From contig CBDCVQ010000011.1 of the NCBI GenBank assembly GCA_965223165.1, positions 350,004-414,003 of the forward strand: a stretch of DNA of 64,000 nucleotides. Reading direction: 5' to 3'. The notes beneath the pieces are model-generated. The model was not told the origin of the DNA. It searched no databases and saw only the letters and a list, made by a program, of their open reading frames with translations. The position numbers and the translations under genes are program-made. Shown here in pieces: positions 26,353 to 35,742 of this stretch. The stretch is from JABDMH01 sp965223165. GTDB lineage: Bacteria > Bacteroidota > Bacteroidia > Chitinophagales > Saprospiraceae. Position 1 is the first letter of the stretch, and each line of letters opens with the position of its first letter.

Positions 26353-27918
26353 ATGCATCGAAGATCATTTCTCCAGTCCGGATCCATCCTCTCGCTACCC
26401 ACCTTGCTGGGGGGCGTACAGGTGGGCGTCATGACTCGCTCGGTATTTCACCAGATCCTGGACGCGGACGACGACAGAGTCCTAGTGCTGGTCCAGCAAA
26501 ATGGTGGAAACGATGGCCTGTCTACCGTGATACCACTGGATCAATATAGCACACTATCGGCCGCCCGACCGGATATTCTGATCCCGGAAAATCAGGTGCT
26601 GAAGCTGACGGACGAGACGGGTCTTCATCCGGTCATGGGAGGCACCAAAGCCCTCTACGACGAAGGTGTACTCGCCATCATTCAAAATGTGGGTTACGCC
26701 AATCAAAATCGCAGTCATTTTCGGTCGACCGACATCTGGGACACCGGATCGCTGGCGGAGGAAGTGCTGGCCACCGGGTGGATCGGTCGCTATCTGGACA
26801 CCGTGCACGATGGCTACCCGGAAAATTATCCGAATCAGACGCACCCACATCCGATCGCCATCACCTTGGGGCCATCCGTCTCCGAAACCTGCCAAGGCAT
26901 CGCCGCCAACTTTTCACTGGCGATCAATGACCCCAATGCGCTCACCATGATCCCAGGCACAACGGGTGGTGAACTGCCTGACCTGCCATACGGAGACGAA
27001 CTAACCTTCTTGCGACAGATCGTCGCACAGACCAATGAGTATGCGGTAGTCTTGAGCGATGCGGCCGAACTGGGCGCCAATCTCTCGCCTCTTTATCCTG
27101 ATCCGGGTCAAAACTCCCTGGCCGATCAGCTCCGTATCGTCGCCCAGCTCATCTCAGGTGGGCTCCAGACCAAGATCTATGTGGTCAATATCAATGGCTT
27201 TGACACCCATGCCAATCAAGTCCTTGGTGATGACAGTACCACCGGAATACATGCCGAGCTGCTAAGCAATTTATCGAGTGCCATGCATGCGTTTGTCGAT
27301 GACCTGCGGATGCAGGGGCTGGATCACCGGGTCATAGGTGCGACCAGGTCCGAATTTGGACGTCAGATCAGCTCCAACGGCAGCCTGGGCACCGACCACG
27401 GCAACGCAGCTCCGCTGCTGATCTTTGGCAGTTGCGTCAATGGGGGGATTACCGGGCCCAATCCGCAGATTCCCAGCGATGTCCCCAGGCAAGCGGGTGT
27501 GCCCACTCAGATCGACTTCAAAGATGTTTTTGGGTCCATGCTGGTAGATTGGTTTGGCGTTTCCCAAGCGACCGTGGGTGGCATATTCTCTCACCAATTC
27601 ACGTATATGCCCATCATTAATGCTTGCAGTCAGACCACCCCTACGCAAGACCTCAGCAACGAAAAACCCTACTCATTACATGCCTACCCCAATCCATTTT
27701 TCGAACGGCTAAATGTCCAATTTAAGACCCCTGGTGGGCATGCCCGGGTCAGTTTATTTAATGAGGCCGGACAGGAAATCCACGTTTTTACCGATCGGGA
27801 CTACGCACCGGGGGAGTATACGGTTGAGTACCAGGTACCGCACCTGACGCCAGGACACTACTATTACAAATTCCAGGCGGGTAGCTTTCAAGAAACCAGA
27901 TCACTCCTCCATTTTTAA
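26353..27918 (+). CDS. DUF1501 family protein with T9SS C-terminal sorting domain
   Basis: A 521-aa protein. A Tat-like start (MHRRSFLQSGSILSLPTLLGG) precedes a DUF1501 core (VLVQQNGGNDGLSTVIP, NRSHFRSTDIWDTG, VVNINGFDTHANQ, TRSEFGRQISSNGSLGTDHG). These proteins are related to the alkaline phosphatase/sulfatase fold. The last 80 residues form a type A T9SS sorting domain (YSLHAYPNPFFERLNVQF...GHYYYKFQAGSFQETRSLLHF). This predicts export across the outer membrane and surface anchoring or release. That a Tat-like leader meets a T9SS tail is noteworthy. It forms an operon with DUF1800; function unknown. Confidence 0.9.
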   Translation: MHRRSFLQSGSILSLPTLLGGVQVGVMTRSVFHQILDADDDRVLVLVQQNGGNDGLSTVIPLDQYSTLSAARPDILIPENQVLKLTDETGLHPVMGGTKALYDEGVLAIIQNVGYANQNRSHFRSTDIWDTGSLAEEVLATGWIGRYLDTVHDGYPENYPNQTHPHPIAITLGPSVSETCQGIAANFSLAINDPNALTMIPGTTGGELPDLPYGDELTFLRQIVAQTNEYAVVLSDAAELGANLSPLYPDPGQNSLADQLRIVAQLISGGLQTKIYVVNINGFDTHANQVLGDDSTTGIHAELLSNLSSAMHAFVDDLRMQGLDHRVIGATRSEFGRQISSNGSLGTDHGNAAPLLIFGSCVNGGITGPNPQIPSDVPRQAGVPTQIDFKDVFGSMLVDWFGVSQATVGGIFSHQFTYMPIINACSQTTPTQDLSNEKPYSLHAYPNPFFERLNVQFKTPGGHARVSLFNEAGQEIHVFTDRDYAPGEYTVEYQVPHLTPGHYYYKFQAGSFQETRSLLHF

Positions 27919-27929
27919 ATCCCGATACA

Positions 27930-28227
27930 TCATAAGACAATAAAACCATAAAACCATAAGACCATAAGACCATAAGACCATAAGACCATAAGACCACAAA
28001 AACCATAAAACCATAAAACCATAAAACCATAAAACCATAAGACCATAAGATCATAAGACCACAAAAACCATAAAACCATAAAACCATAAGACCACAAAAC
28101 CATAAAACCATAAAACCATAAAACCACAAAACCACAAAACCATAAAACCGTAAGACCATAAGACCACAAGACCACAAACCATAAAACCATAAAACCATAA
28201 AACCATAAAACCATAAAACCATAAAAT
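27930..28227. repeat. 8-bp minisatellite (ACCATAAR / ACCACAAA)
   Basis: About 300 bp of near-perfect 8-bp units ACCATAAA, ACCATAAG and ACCACAAA, with a few phase breaks. It lies between the convergent DUF1501 and RraA-like genes. Read on the minus strand it gives a false 148-aa ORF of repeating MVLWFYGF; this arises because three units equal eight codons. A related array occurs at 36481-36582 in the opposite orientation. Confidence 0.95.
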
Positions 28228-28245
28228 AATTCACATAGCCTCCCC

Positions 28246-28272
28246 GGGCCTCTTTAGCGAGGGACCTTTTTT
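28246..28272 (+). terminator. Weak rho-independent terminator
   Basis: GGGCCTC (28246-28252) faces GAGGGACC (28259-28266) across a 6-nt loop, followed by six T residues (28267-28272). The stem is bulged. It lies just after the minisatellite, in the convergent gap, and would end DUF1501 transcription. Confidence 0.45.
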
Positions 28273-28311
28273 ATCGGAATTGTTCAGAAATGTATCTCTT
28301 GCGAGAAGAAT

Positions 28312-29097
28312 CTAGTGGACCGTCTTGTCCAGGGGAATATTTAGTTTTTCGTAGAGGCCACGCCGGCCAGCCTTGTCTTTCTCCAAGATTTCGCGCGCAT
28401 AGGTGGCTACGGTCTTCGCATGCTCTCGGGGTACGACGATGACCCCATCGCCGTCGGCCACCACTACGTCGCCGGGACGTATCAGTACCCCGCCGATGGA
28501 CACCGGCTTCTGCACCGATTCGATTTCATTTCGACCCGGACGGATACCCCTGCCCCGATTCATCATATCTAGGTAGACAGGGATTTTCTGTTTGATGATT
28601 TCGTCCGTATCTCGGATGCCGCCGTTAGAGACGATGCCTCTCGCCCCGGCACTGTACCACGCCAGCGAATTGTACGAGCCTACGGAACCCGTGTCCCCGT
28701 CACCATTGACGTCGAGGACGACCACAGAGCCTTCTTTGAGAAATTGGACAAAGGGCTCAGGTGAAATGTCTCCATACCAATTGCCCTCCCACCGTTGAAA
28801 ATCCGCCTTGTCGACCGGCTGAGGCACCACGCGATTGGTGGGTACATATCGGGCCGTCACGGCAATGCCGCGAAATATATGCGAAAGGTCATCGATGTCC
28901 TTCCATAGCGCTTCGATCTTCTGATCCATGAGACCGACGTCGGGCAGGCCGACCATATCCATGCCATCCGATACATCGGCCACTCGGAGACCATCGAAAA
29001 GCTCCAATATTTCAGCATCGGAGAGACCGGCATCAGACTGACCAAAACTTAGGAAAGGCAAACAAAGAAGTAGGTGGAAGAATAAAACGCGATGCAT
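28312..29097 (-). CDS. Secreted RraA-like family protein
   Basis: A 261-aa protein with a Sec signal (MHRVLFFHLLLCLPFLSFGQ) and an RraA/HMG-aldolase-like core. Visible stretches are TARYVPTNR, GSYNSLAWYSAGARGIVSNGGIRDTDEI and RPGDVVVADGDGVIVVPREHA. Intracellular relatives are 4-hydroxy-4-methyl-2-oxoglutarate aldolases or RNase E regulators; the GGIRD motif holds the conserved Arg and Asp. An exported copy more likely acts on an organic acid in the periplasm (inference). No operon partner. Confidence 0.85.
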   Translation of the reverse strand: MHRVLFFHLLLCLPFLSFGQSDAGLSDAEILELFDGLRVADVSDGMDMVGLPDVGLMDQKIEALWKDIDDLSHIFRGIAVTARYVPTNRVVPQPVDKADFQRWEGNWYGDISPEPFVQFLKEGSVVVLDVNGDGDTGSVGSYNSLAWYSAGARGIVSNGGIRDTDEIIKQKIPVYLDMMNRGRGIRPGRNEIESVQKPVSIGGVLIRPGDVVVADGDGVIVVPREHAKTVATYAREILEKDKAGRRGLYEKLNIPLDKTVH

Positions 29098-29184
29098 GGA
29101 TGAAATCTCTTTGATGGTGATACGATACGCGATGGTAAGAAAAAAAGGCGAGAACGAAACGGCTATAGATGGAGTGGCAATGGG

Positions 29185-30210
29185 TTAGCGCTGATAAGGG
29201 ACACCCGCTTGAAATTGCAAATAGGAGTAGTCGGCGTTGAGTCCGGATGGAATGCCGATCAGTGACCTAAGTTCAAAACGATTGCCATTCTCCTCATAGT
29301 CGATGGACACATTGGGATTGGCATCGAGCTCGACCAGGATTTGACGCAGGTTGCCGCCGAGACTGACGTCAACTACCACTGCATTGGAAGGGGCACCTGA
29401 GGCCATGATCAATGTGGTAGGGTATCGATATGCCAGAATATCCAGCAAGTCGTCAGCCCGCAGTTTATTGGACGGTGGAGGAGGTGGCGGTGGTGGTTCT
29501 TCCGGTGGTTCAAACTTGATCAGCTCAATGGGGGCCCCTAGCGTGTGCGAGGCCTTATCCCCAGGATCCAGGATCACGACTTCTGTCCCGTCGTTGGTAC
29601 CAAATCTAACCCTCCCTTCTTCGTTTTCAGACTCAGAGAATTCACCACGCGCATGGTAGCGAAAGGTCGTCCCAAGGACGTCGACAAAGGTATGCTCAGA
29701 TCGGACGACGAAGGGCTTGTCCATTTCTTTGACCACAAATCTCGCCTCCCCGTCCAGAAATACCTCGCGACTGGATTCATCCAAAAACAGTTCGGGATCG
29801 AGATACCGGATCTGGGCACCGGCCGACATATCGACGGCACTCTCATCCGGGAGCATCTTGCGCTCATCCGTGGCAGCCAAGTAAGTCACATAAGGGTCTC
29901 CAGGCCAGAACAGATAGAGTGCGGCACCCGCTGCGATCAAGATCACTGCCGCAGCTGCCCATCGCTGCCACAGCGGGCGTACATAGGATCGGTTGAGGCC
30001 GGTCTCGGCCAGAATGTTCTGCCAGGCCTCGTCTTTGGCCGCTACCTGATAGTCTCGCAAACCATCGGACAGCTCAAAGATCGTCTTGAGGGTATCAAAC
30101 TCCTCTTGATCAAAGGACGGATCATCCAGGATATCCTGAGCAACACCCTGATCTTCAGCGTATTGACCAGATATCACATACTGCAATATTCTGTCCTGCA
30201 AATAGTCCAT
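29185..30210 (-). CDS. FecR-family anti-sigma factor
   Basis: A 341-aa inner-membrane protein. The first 90 residues are cytoplasmic and probably bind the sigma factor. One transmembrane helix follows (AAAAVILIAAGAALYLFW, about 85-102), then the periplasmic FecR domain (about 115-230; YLDPELFLDESSREVFLDGEARFVV, VDVLGTTF). A linker with eight consecutive prolines (PPEEPPPPPPPPSNK, about 235-249) leads to a C-terminal STN-like domain. The pairing with an ECF sigma gene 76 bp upstream is the standard cell-surface signalling arrangement. The usual SusC/TonB receptor gene is not adjacent. Confidence 0.88.
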   Translation of the reverse strand: MDYLQDRILQYVISGQYAEDQGVAQDILDDPSFDQEEFDTLKTIFELSDGLRDYQVAAKDEAWQNILAETGLNRSYVRPLWQRWAAAAVILIAAGAALYLFWPGDPYVTYLAATDERKMLPDESAVDMSAGAQIRYLDPELFLDESSREVFLDGEARFVVKEMDKPFVVRSEHTFVDVLGTTFRYHARGEFSESENEEGRVRFGTNDGTEVVILDPGDKASHTLGAPIELIKFEPPEEPPPPPPPPSNKLRADDLLDILAYRYPTTLIMASGAPSNAVVVDVSLGGNLRQILVELDANPNVSIDYEENGNRFELRSLIGIPSGLNADYSYLQFQAGVPYQR

Positions 30211-30286
30211 TATCCGCTAACTACACCATTAAGACGGCTACAAATGGGGGCTAACCCCAACTTTGATCCATATTTTTTAGAATGAT

Positions 30287-30805
30287 TCAATCCAACTTAT
30301 CCTTTAACAGTTCTTTAAGTTGCAACAAAGCATTCTTCATATTGTACTCCACGGTACGCTTAGAGATCTCCATATAGTCGGCTATCTCCTCGTAGGTCAA
30401 GCCCTCCTGCTTGTTGAGTAAGAATATCTGCCGGGTTTTCGGCTTGAGCTGATTCACCGCCCAAGTGATCCGTTGACTGACCTCCAATTGTCGAGTGTCC
30501 ATGACCTCCAGCTCGGTGCTTTGCTCGAGCTGATCACTGTAGCGCTCGGCATTGACCGAGGCACTCTTCTGCGAACGATAATAATCTATCAGGGTATTTC
30601 GCGCTACTTGATACAGGTAACTCTTGGAGGAGGTTGTAAACACGATCTCGCTACGCTTCTCCCACAGCTTAACAAAGGTCTTCTGGGCAATCTCTTGACT
30701 CAGGTCCCAGTCATGCGTCTGACTATTGAGATAGTTGCAGATGAGGTCATAAAATTCCTCAAATAGCTTCCTAAAACGTTCTCGTGTTAATTCTGCGCCA
30801 CTCAA
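30287..30805 (-). CDS. ECF RNA polymerase sigma factor (sigma-70 family)
   Basis: A 172-aa ECF sigma factor. Region 2 is seen in FRKLFEEFYDLICNYLNSQ, QEIAQKTFVKLWEKR and YLYQVARNTLIDYYRSQ. Region 4 is in LKPKTRQIFLLNKQEGLTYEEIADYMEISKRTVEYNMKNAL, with a helix-turn-helix. It belongs to the Bacteroidota FecI-like group and should be held inactive by the FecR protein encoded downstream. Target promoters are not visible in this window. Confidence 0.93.
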   Translation of the reverse strand: MSGAELTRERFRKLFEEFYDLICNYLNSQTHDWDLSQEIAQKTFVKLWEKRSEIVFTTSSKSYLYQVARNTLIDYYRSQKSASVNAERYSDQLEQSTELEVMDTRQLEVSQRITWAVNQLKPKTRQIFLLNKQEGLTYEEIADYMEISKRTVEYNMKNALLQLKELLKDKLD

Positions 30806-31060
30806 TGCACATCTAGATTTGTCTACTTGGAGTGTGTATAGGCGGAGGTTAGATCATATGACCACACATACTGTTTTGCCACATCATCTCCTGCTTCTTG
30901 AATTCCCGCAGTATTTTGAAGGCCAGGGGTCATCTATTGCTTATTCAAAGCACTCCTAAACATTAATGTCACCGTTCTCCAACGAACGTCAAATATGCGC
31001 TTCCTCATCGAGGCTGTAACAGATCGGCTCTCCCAACGGAATTCTGATAGGTCAGCCTTC

Positions 31061-32719
31061 TCAATGAAGGGTGGTTTTTTCCTCCATCCGCTGCTGCCAC
31101 TGTATTCGGAAGTCTTCAAGTATTGAACTTTCCAGCTTCAACTCGCCGCGAAAATAGTGAAAAATTAGCTGCTCCACCATGGGTAAGCTCTCCGGCATAA
31201 AGTACACACGAGCAGTGCGGCGAACGGCAAAATCCAAAGGCGAGACGATCATCTCGTTTTCCACCCCATATGTGATCTCCGCTTGGACCAAGTTTCGCTC
31301 CATCGAGTCCTCGGAGCCTTGCAGCGCCAAGTCCCAAAGCTCCAAGGCCGTTCTGCCATAGTTGTGGACGAGATAGGTGCCATAGACCGGATCGAGTCCT
31401 TTAGCCTCGCAGCGGGTCGTCAGGTCACGTATAGCCGCATCTACTTCGGCACTGGATGCAAAGGGACGCTCGGTCAGCGCGATGGTGCTTGTGCGACAAG
31501 GCCCTGCCTGAATGTTGAAATCCTTTTTCAAGCGGTCCGCCACCAGATCTACGACACGTTCGGCCATTTTGCGGTAGCCCGTGAGCTTTCCGCCGGCAAT
31601 GGACACCAGGCCGCGCTGGCTCTCAAATATCTCATCGCGACGAGAGATTTCCGAGGCCGACTTTCCATCCTCATATATCAAGGGGCGGATCCCCGACCAG
31701 GAGGAAATGATGTCTTCTTGCGTAAGCTGGATGGAGGGGAACGTAAGATTTACGGCGTTGAGCAAGTATTCACAGTCCGCCTGCGATACGCTCACCCGGT
31801 CTTTGTCTCCTTCAAAGTACGTATCGGTCGTCCCGATGTAGGTGGTGTCCAATCGAGGGATAGCAAAGATCATGCGACCGTCATTGGGCACATCGAAGTA
31901 AAGGGCATGTTTACAAGGCAACTTGGAGCGTGGCACGACCAAATGAGAGCCTTTGCTGAGATAGAGTCTTTTACCCTTGACCGGCTCGGACAACCGGCGG
32001 ACTTCATCGACCCAAGGACCGGTGGCGTTTACCACGACCTTGGCCTTCAAATCAAACACCTGTCCACTGGGCACATCCCGACAGCGCATGCCCCTAATCC
32101 GCCCCTCACTTTCGATGAATTCTATACCCTCCAGGTAATTGAGGGCTAGCAGGCCATGCCGGTGGGCCGTCTTCATGACCTCGATCGTGAGCCGTGCGTC
32201 ATCCGTGCGATACTCTGCGTAGATGCTGCCTCCCAATATCTTCTCCGGTGGCAGTAGCGGCTCGATGGCTAGAATCTCCTCTTCATCCAGCATGCGACGT
32301 TTGTCCTCTCCCTCCACATCGGCCAGAAAATCGTAGATGTACAATCCGATGGAGGTCATGACCTTGCCTAGGGAGCCCCCCTTGATGAGGGGAAGTACCA
32401 TCTTTTCGGGCACCACAATGTGTGGGGCGAGCTCGTGCAAGATGGCTCGCTCGCGGCCAATCTCTTTGACCAGACCAAACTCAAACTGCTTCAAGTACCT
32501 CAGTCCGCCGTGGATCAGTTTGGTAGACTTGCCGCTCGTACCCGAGGCAAAGTCACCCTTTTCAATCAAAGCCACCTTGAGTCCTCTGGTGATCCCATCC
32601 AAGGCGATACCCGCCCCCGTGATGCCGCCCCCCACCACCAGTAGATCAAAGCCTTGATCGGCCATGTAATGCAAGAACTTGGCCCGATCCCTGTATGAAA
32701 ATCTTAGTCCGTGATCCAT
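31061..32719 (-). CDS. glpD: FAD-dependent glycerol-3-phosphate dehydrogenase
   Basis: A 552-aa protein with an N-terminal FAD site (LLVVGGGITGAGIALDG). Next come the FAD-contacting stretch GDFASGTSGKSTKLIHGGLRYL, the substrate-domain motif SWSGIRPL, and a second FAD motif IAGGKLTGYRKMAE. The C-terminal domain is helical. It oxidises glycerol-3-phosphate to dihydroxyacetone phosphate at the membrane, passing electrons to quinone. Its start overlaps the end of glpK by 16 bp, so the two genes form a glycerol catabolism operon with kinase first. Confidence 0.95.
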   Translation of the reverse strand: MDHGLRFSYRDRAKFLHYMADQGFDLLVVGGGITGAGIALDGITRGLKVALIEKGDFASGTSGKSTKLIHGGLRYLKQFEFGLVKEIGRERAILHELAPHIVVPEKMVLPLIKGGSLGKVMTSIGLYIYDFLADVEGEDKRRMLDEEEILAIEPLLPPEKILGGSIYAEYRTDDARLTIEVMKTAHRHGLLALNYLEGIEFIESEGRIRGMRCRDVPSGQVFDLKAKVVVNATGPWVDEVRRLSEPVKGKRLYLSKGSHLVVPRSKLPCKHALYFDVPNDGRMIFAIPRLDTTYIGTTDTYFEGDKDRVSVSQADCEYLLNAVNLTFPSIQLTQEDIISSWSGIRPLIYEDGKSASEISRRDEIFESQRGLVSIAGGKLTGYRKMAERVVDLVADRLKKDFNIQAGPCRTSTIALTERPFASSAEVDAAIRDLTTRCEAKGLDPVYGTYLVHNYGRTALELWDLALQGSEDSMERNLVQAEITYGVENEMIVSPLDFAVRRTARVYFMPESLPMVEQLIFHYFRGELKLESSILEDFRIQWQQRMEEKTTLH

Positions 32720-34191
32720 TGCTGTGACCTTTTGACGGCCTTTTTCCAGGCTGCATAGTAGCCTTCTCGCTCTTGCTCAGACATCGTGGGTACGAAGACC
32801 CTTTCTATACTTCGCACTTGGCTAATCTCTGCATCAGACCAGTATCCCACGGCCAGTCCTGCGAGAAAGGCTGCTCCCATAGCTGTGGTTTCGGTGACCT
32901 GGGGACGCTTCACCTCTACGCCGAGGATGTCGGCTTGAAACTGCATGAGATAGTTGTTTGCGGTGGCCCCGCCGTCCACGTTGAGTTCGTCCAGGGTAAT
33001 CCCCCCATCTTGCTGCATGGCCTCGAGGATATCTCGCGTCTGAAAGGCCAAGCTTTGCAGGGTAGCCTGCACGATCTCCGCCCGGCCCGTATCCCGGGTG
33101 AGGCCAAAAATCGCACCCCGGGCGTACATGTCCCAATAGGGAGCGCCCAATCCAGCAAATGCCGGGACCACGACGACCCCATGGTCTTGGCCGGCCTGCG
33201 CTGCCAGCGGTTCCGAGTCGGCGGCGTGATCAATGATCTTTAGGCCGTCCCGCAACCATTGGATGGCAGCCCCCGCGATAAAGACACTACCTTCCAGGGC
33301 ATATTGGACCTTTCCGTCCTTGCCCCAGGCGATCGTGGTCAACAGCCCGTGATCCGATGGAGCGGCCTGCTCTCCAGTTTGCATCAGCATAAAACAGCCG
33401 GTCCCATAAGTATTTTTTGCGTTGCCCGGATCCAGGCACTGCTGACCGAAAAGGGCGGCCTGCTGGTCTCCAGCCACTCCGGCAATCGGAATCTTGACTT
33501 CGTCTTTCTCAAAATGACCAAAGATGCCTGACGACGGCTTGACGGCCGGCAGCATATGTACAGGGACATTGAGTGTCTCGCAAATGTGGCGATCCCACTC
33601 CAGGTCATAGATGTTGTATAGCATCGTCCGGGAGGCGTTAGAATAGTCGGTCACATGCTGATCGCCCCCGGTCATGTGCCAAATCAACCAGGTGTCTATG
33701 GTGCCCATGGCGAGTTGCCCCTGCTCTGCGAGGTTCCTCGCACCGGGAACGTTGTCCAGTATCCACATCACCTTGGTGGCAGAAAAGTAGGAGTCGACCA
33801 CGAGACCCGTACGAGACCGGATATCTTGCTCCTGACCGGCCTCCTTGATCTGCTCGCAATACGAGGCCGTGCGTTTATCCTGCCACACGATGGCATTGTA
33901 GACCGGCTTGCCATCGGCCTTGGACCAGACGACGGTGGTCTCCCGCTGATTGGTGATGCCGATGCTTGCCAGATCTCTTCCGCTGACACCGGCATCAGCC
34001 ATTACCTGGTCGATCATGTCAAACTGCACCCGTATGATTTCCTCCGGATCATGCTCCACCCACCCGGGTTTAGTAAATATCTGGGTGAATTCCTTTTGAG
34101 CGATTTGTACGATCTCGCCGGCATGGTTGATCAGCAACGCCCGACAACTTGTCGTACCTTGATCGATGGCCAACACATATTGCTTTGACAT
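32704..34191 (-). CDS. glpK: Glycerol kinase
   Basis: A 495-aa FGGY-family kinase of full length. It has the ATP-binding start VLAIDQGTTSCRALL, glycerol-contacting WVEHDPEEI and NQRETTVVW, SNASRTMLYNIYDLEWD, YWDMYARGAIFGLTRDT, and the C-terminal phosphate-binding LNVDGGATANNYLMQFQADI. It phosphorylates glycerol with ATP to glycerol-3-phosphate, the substrate of the downstream glpD. No glycerol facilitator gene (glpF) is next to it. The gap to the divergent oxidoreductase gene (34192-34314) should hold promoters for both directions. Confidence 0.96.
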   Translation of the reverse strand: MSKQYVLAIDQGTTSCRALLINHAGEIVQIAQKEFTQIFTKPGWVEHDPEEIIRVQFDMIDQVMADAGVSGRDLASIGITNQRETTVVWSKADGKPVYNAIVWQDKRTASYCEQIKEAGQEQDIRSRTGLVVDSYFSATKVMWILDNVPGARNLAEQGQLAMGTIDTWLIWHMTGGDQHVTDYSNASRTMLYNIYDLEWDRHICETLNVPVHMLPAVKPSSGIFGHFEKDEVKIPIAGVAGDQQAALFGQQCLDPGNAKNTYGTGCFMLMQTGEQAAPSDHGLLTTIAWGKDGKVQYALEGSVFIAGAAIQWLRDGLKIIDHAADSEPLAAQAGQDHGVVVVPAFAGLGAPYWDMYARGAIFGLTRDTGRAEIVQATLQSLAFQTRDILEAMQQDGGITLDELNVDGGATANNYLMQFQADILGVEVKRPQVTETTAMGAAFLAGLAVGYWSDAEISQVRSIERVFVPTMSEQEREGYYAAWKKAVKRSQQWITD

Positions 34192-34314
34192 GTAGGGAGA
34201 AGATTTAGTGCGAAAAAACTCGATTCCAAGAAAGGCAAAAAAGGTAAGGGATTTCTAAATGAACTTTCTGTATATTTTCAAATATTTCAAGATCAAACTG
34301 CAGAACTTACAAAA

Positions 34315-35739
34315 ATGAAAAGAAGATCATTCCTGAAAGCATCGGGTGTAGCCGCCGGTGCCTCCGTCCTTCCACTAGGTGTGGAGACCATCAGCGCTAA
34401 AAGTGCATTGGCCAAGCGTAGGGTAGCCATGGTGGGTACCGGTGTCAGAGGAACCTCTTTCTGGGGCAAGAACCTGGTCGATCGGTACGGAGATGTGCTG
34501 GAATTTGTAGGGCTTGCCGATATCAATGAGGGACGACTAAAATACGCGTTGAAGTACATGGGGGTCAGCTGTCCCACATACACGGACTTTGATCTGATGA
34601 TGAGGGAGGTCAAACCCGACGTATTGATTGTGACGACCATGGACTCTACTCACCACGAGTTTATCATCAAGGGATTGGAAGCAGGCATCCAGGTCATCAC
34701 GGAAAAACCGCTGACGACCGATGCCAGCAAGTGCCAGGCCATCATGGATGCCGAGCGAGCATCCGATCGGCAGATTATCGTAGGTTTCAACTACCGATGG
34801 TCACCCCATGCCACCAAGATCAAGGAGCTGCTGGCTGACCAGGAGATCGGCAAGGTTACTTCCGTCGATTTTCACTGGTACCTCAATACATATCATGGTG
34901 CCTCCTACTTCAGAAGATGGCATGGAGAGTTGGACAAAGGTGGATCTCTGTGGGTGCACAAGGCCACACACCACTTTGATCTGCTCAATTGGTGGCTGGA
35001 CTCTGATCCGGTGGAGGTCAGCGCATATGGTAGCCTGGAGCACTATGGCCACAACAATGAATTTAGAGGAGCCAACTGCCGCAACTGTGCCTATACAGAT
35101 AAGTGCAAGTTTTACTATGACATCACCAAAAGTGAACGCAACCAGCGACTTTACACGGACAATGAAAAGTATGACGGCTACATCCGTGACAATTGCCTCT
35201 GGAGGCATGAGGTCGACATCCATGATAAGATGTCTGCGCAGATCAAGTATGCCAATGACGTGGTCGTCAACTACTCGCTCACGACATACTCTCCGTATGA
35301 AGGCTACCGCATAGCGTTTAACGGGATGGATGGCCGGTTGGAATCCTGGGAAGACATCCCTTGGCGACAAAAGGAGCGACTCAACCAAGCTGAACTGCAT
35401 GCTGCCGAGATGAATCAGGAGTTGGACGAGAACTTTGAAGATTACCACGAAGTCATGGTGATGAAAAACTGGAGCGACTACCAGTTTCATAAAGTGCCCA
35501 AGGGCCGGGGAGGCCATGGCGGTGGAGATGTACGGCTGCAGGACAAGATCTTCCGAAATCAAGAGGCACCGGATCCTTATCGGCACTCGGCTGGCAGCCG
35601 GGATGGAGCCATGTCCATTTTGATCGGCATCGCCGCTTGGCACAGCGCCAAGAAAGGTCGACCCGTGAAAATCACCGACCTGACGGACTTGGAGCCACAG
35701 GCAGTGCGGCCGGATTACTTCAAAGGCGTCAACTTCTAG
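34315..35739 (+). CDS. Gfo/Idh/MocA family oxidoreductase, Tat-exported
   Basis: A 474-aa protein with a Tat signal (MKRRSFLKASGVAAGASVLPLG). The NAD(P) fold shows VAMVGTGVRGTSFWG, and then VLIVTTMDSTHHEFI and the catalytic-domain start ITEKPLTTD. NYRWSPHATKIKELL and KATHHFDLLNWWLDSDP follow. A CRNCAYTDKCKFYYD segment with clustered cysteines (about residues 260-275) may bind a metal, as in some relatives (inference). It probably oxidises a sugar in the periplasm. Its stop is followed directly by the DUF1080 gene. Confidence 0.9.
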   Translation: MKRRSFLKASGVAAGASVLPLGVETISAKSALAKRRVAMVGTGVRGTSFWGKNLVDRYGDVLEFVGLADINEGRLKYALKYMGVSCPTYTDFDLMMREVKPDVLIVTTMDSTHHEFIIKGLEAGIQVITEKPLTTDASKCQAIMDAERASDRQIIVGFNYRWSPHATKIKELLADQEIGKVTSVDFHWYLNTYHGASYFRRWHGELDKGGSLWVHKATHHFDLLNWWLDSDPVEVSAYGSLEHYGHNNEFRGANCRNCAYTDKCKFYYDITKSERNQRLYTDNEKYDGYIRDNCLWRHEVDIHDKMSAQIKYANDVVVNYSLTTYSPYEGYRIAFNGMDGRLESWEDIPWRQKERLNQAELHAAEMNQELDENFEDYHEVMVMKNWSDYQFHKVPKGRGGHGGGDVRLQDKIFRNQEAPDPYRHSAGSRDGAMSILIGIAAWHSAKKGRPVKITDLTDLEPQAVRPDYFKGVNF

Positions 35740-35742
35740 GTG

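Noticed and set aside
27788..28234. 148-aa minus-strand ORF of repeating MVLWFYGF
   Set aside because: It is the translation of an 8-bp minisatellite (24 bases equal three units) and runs into the antisense of the DUF1501 gene.
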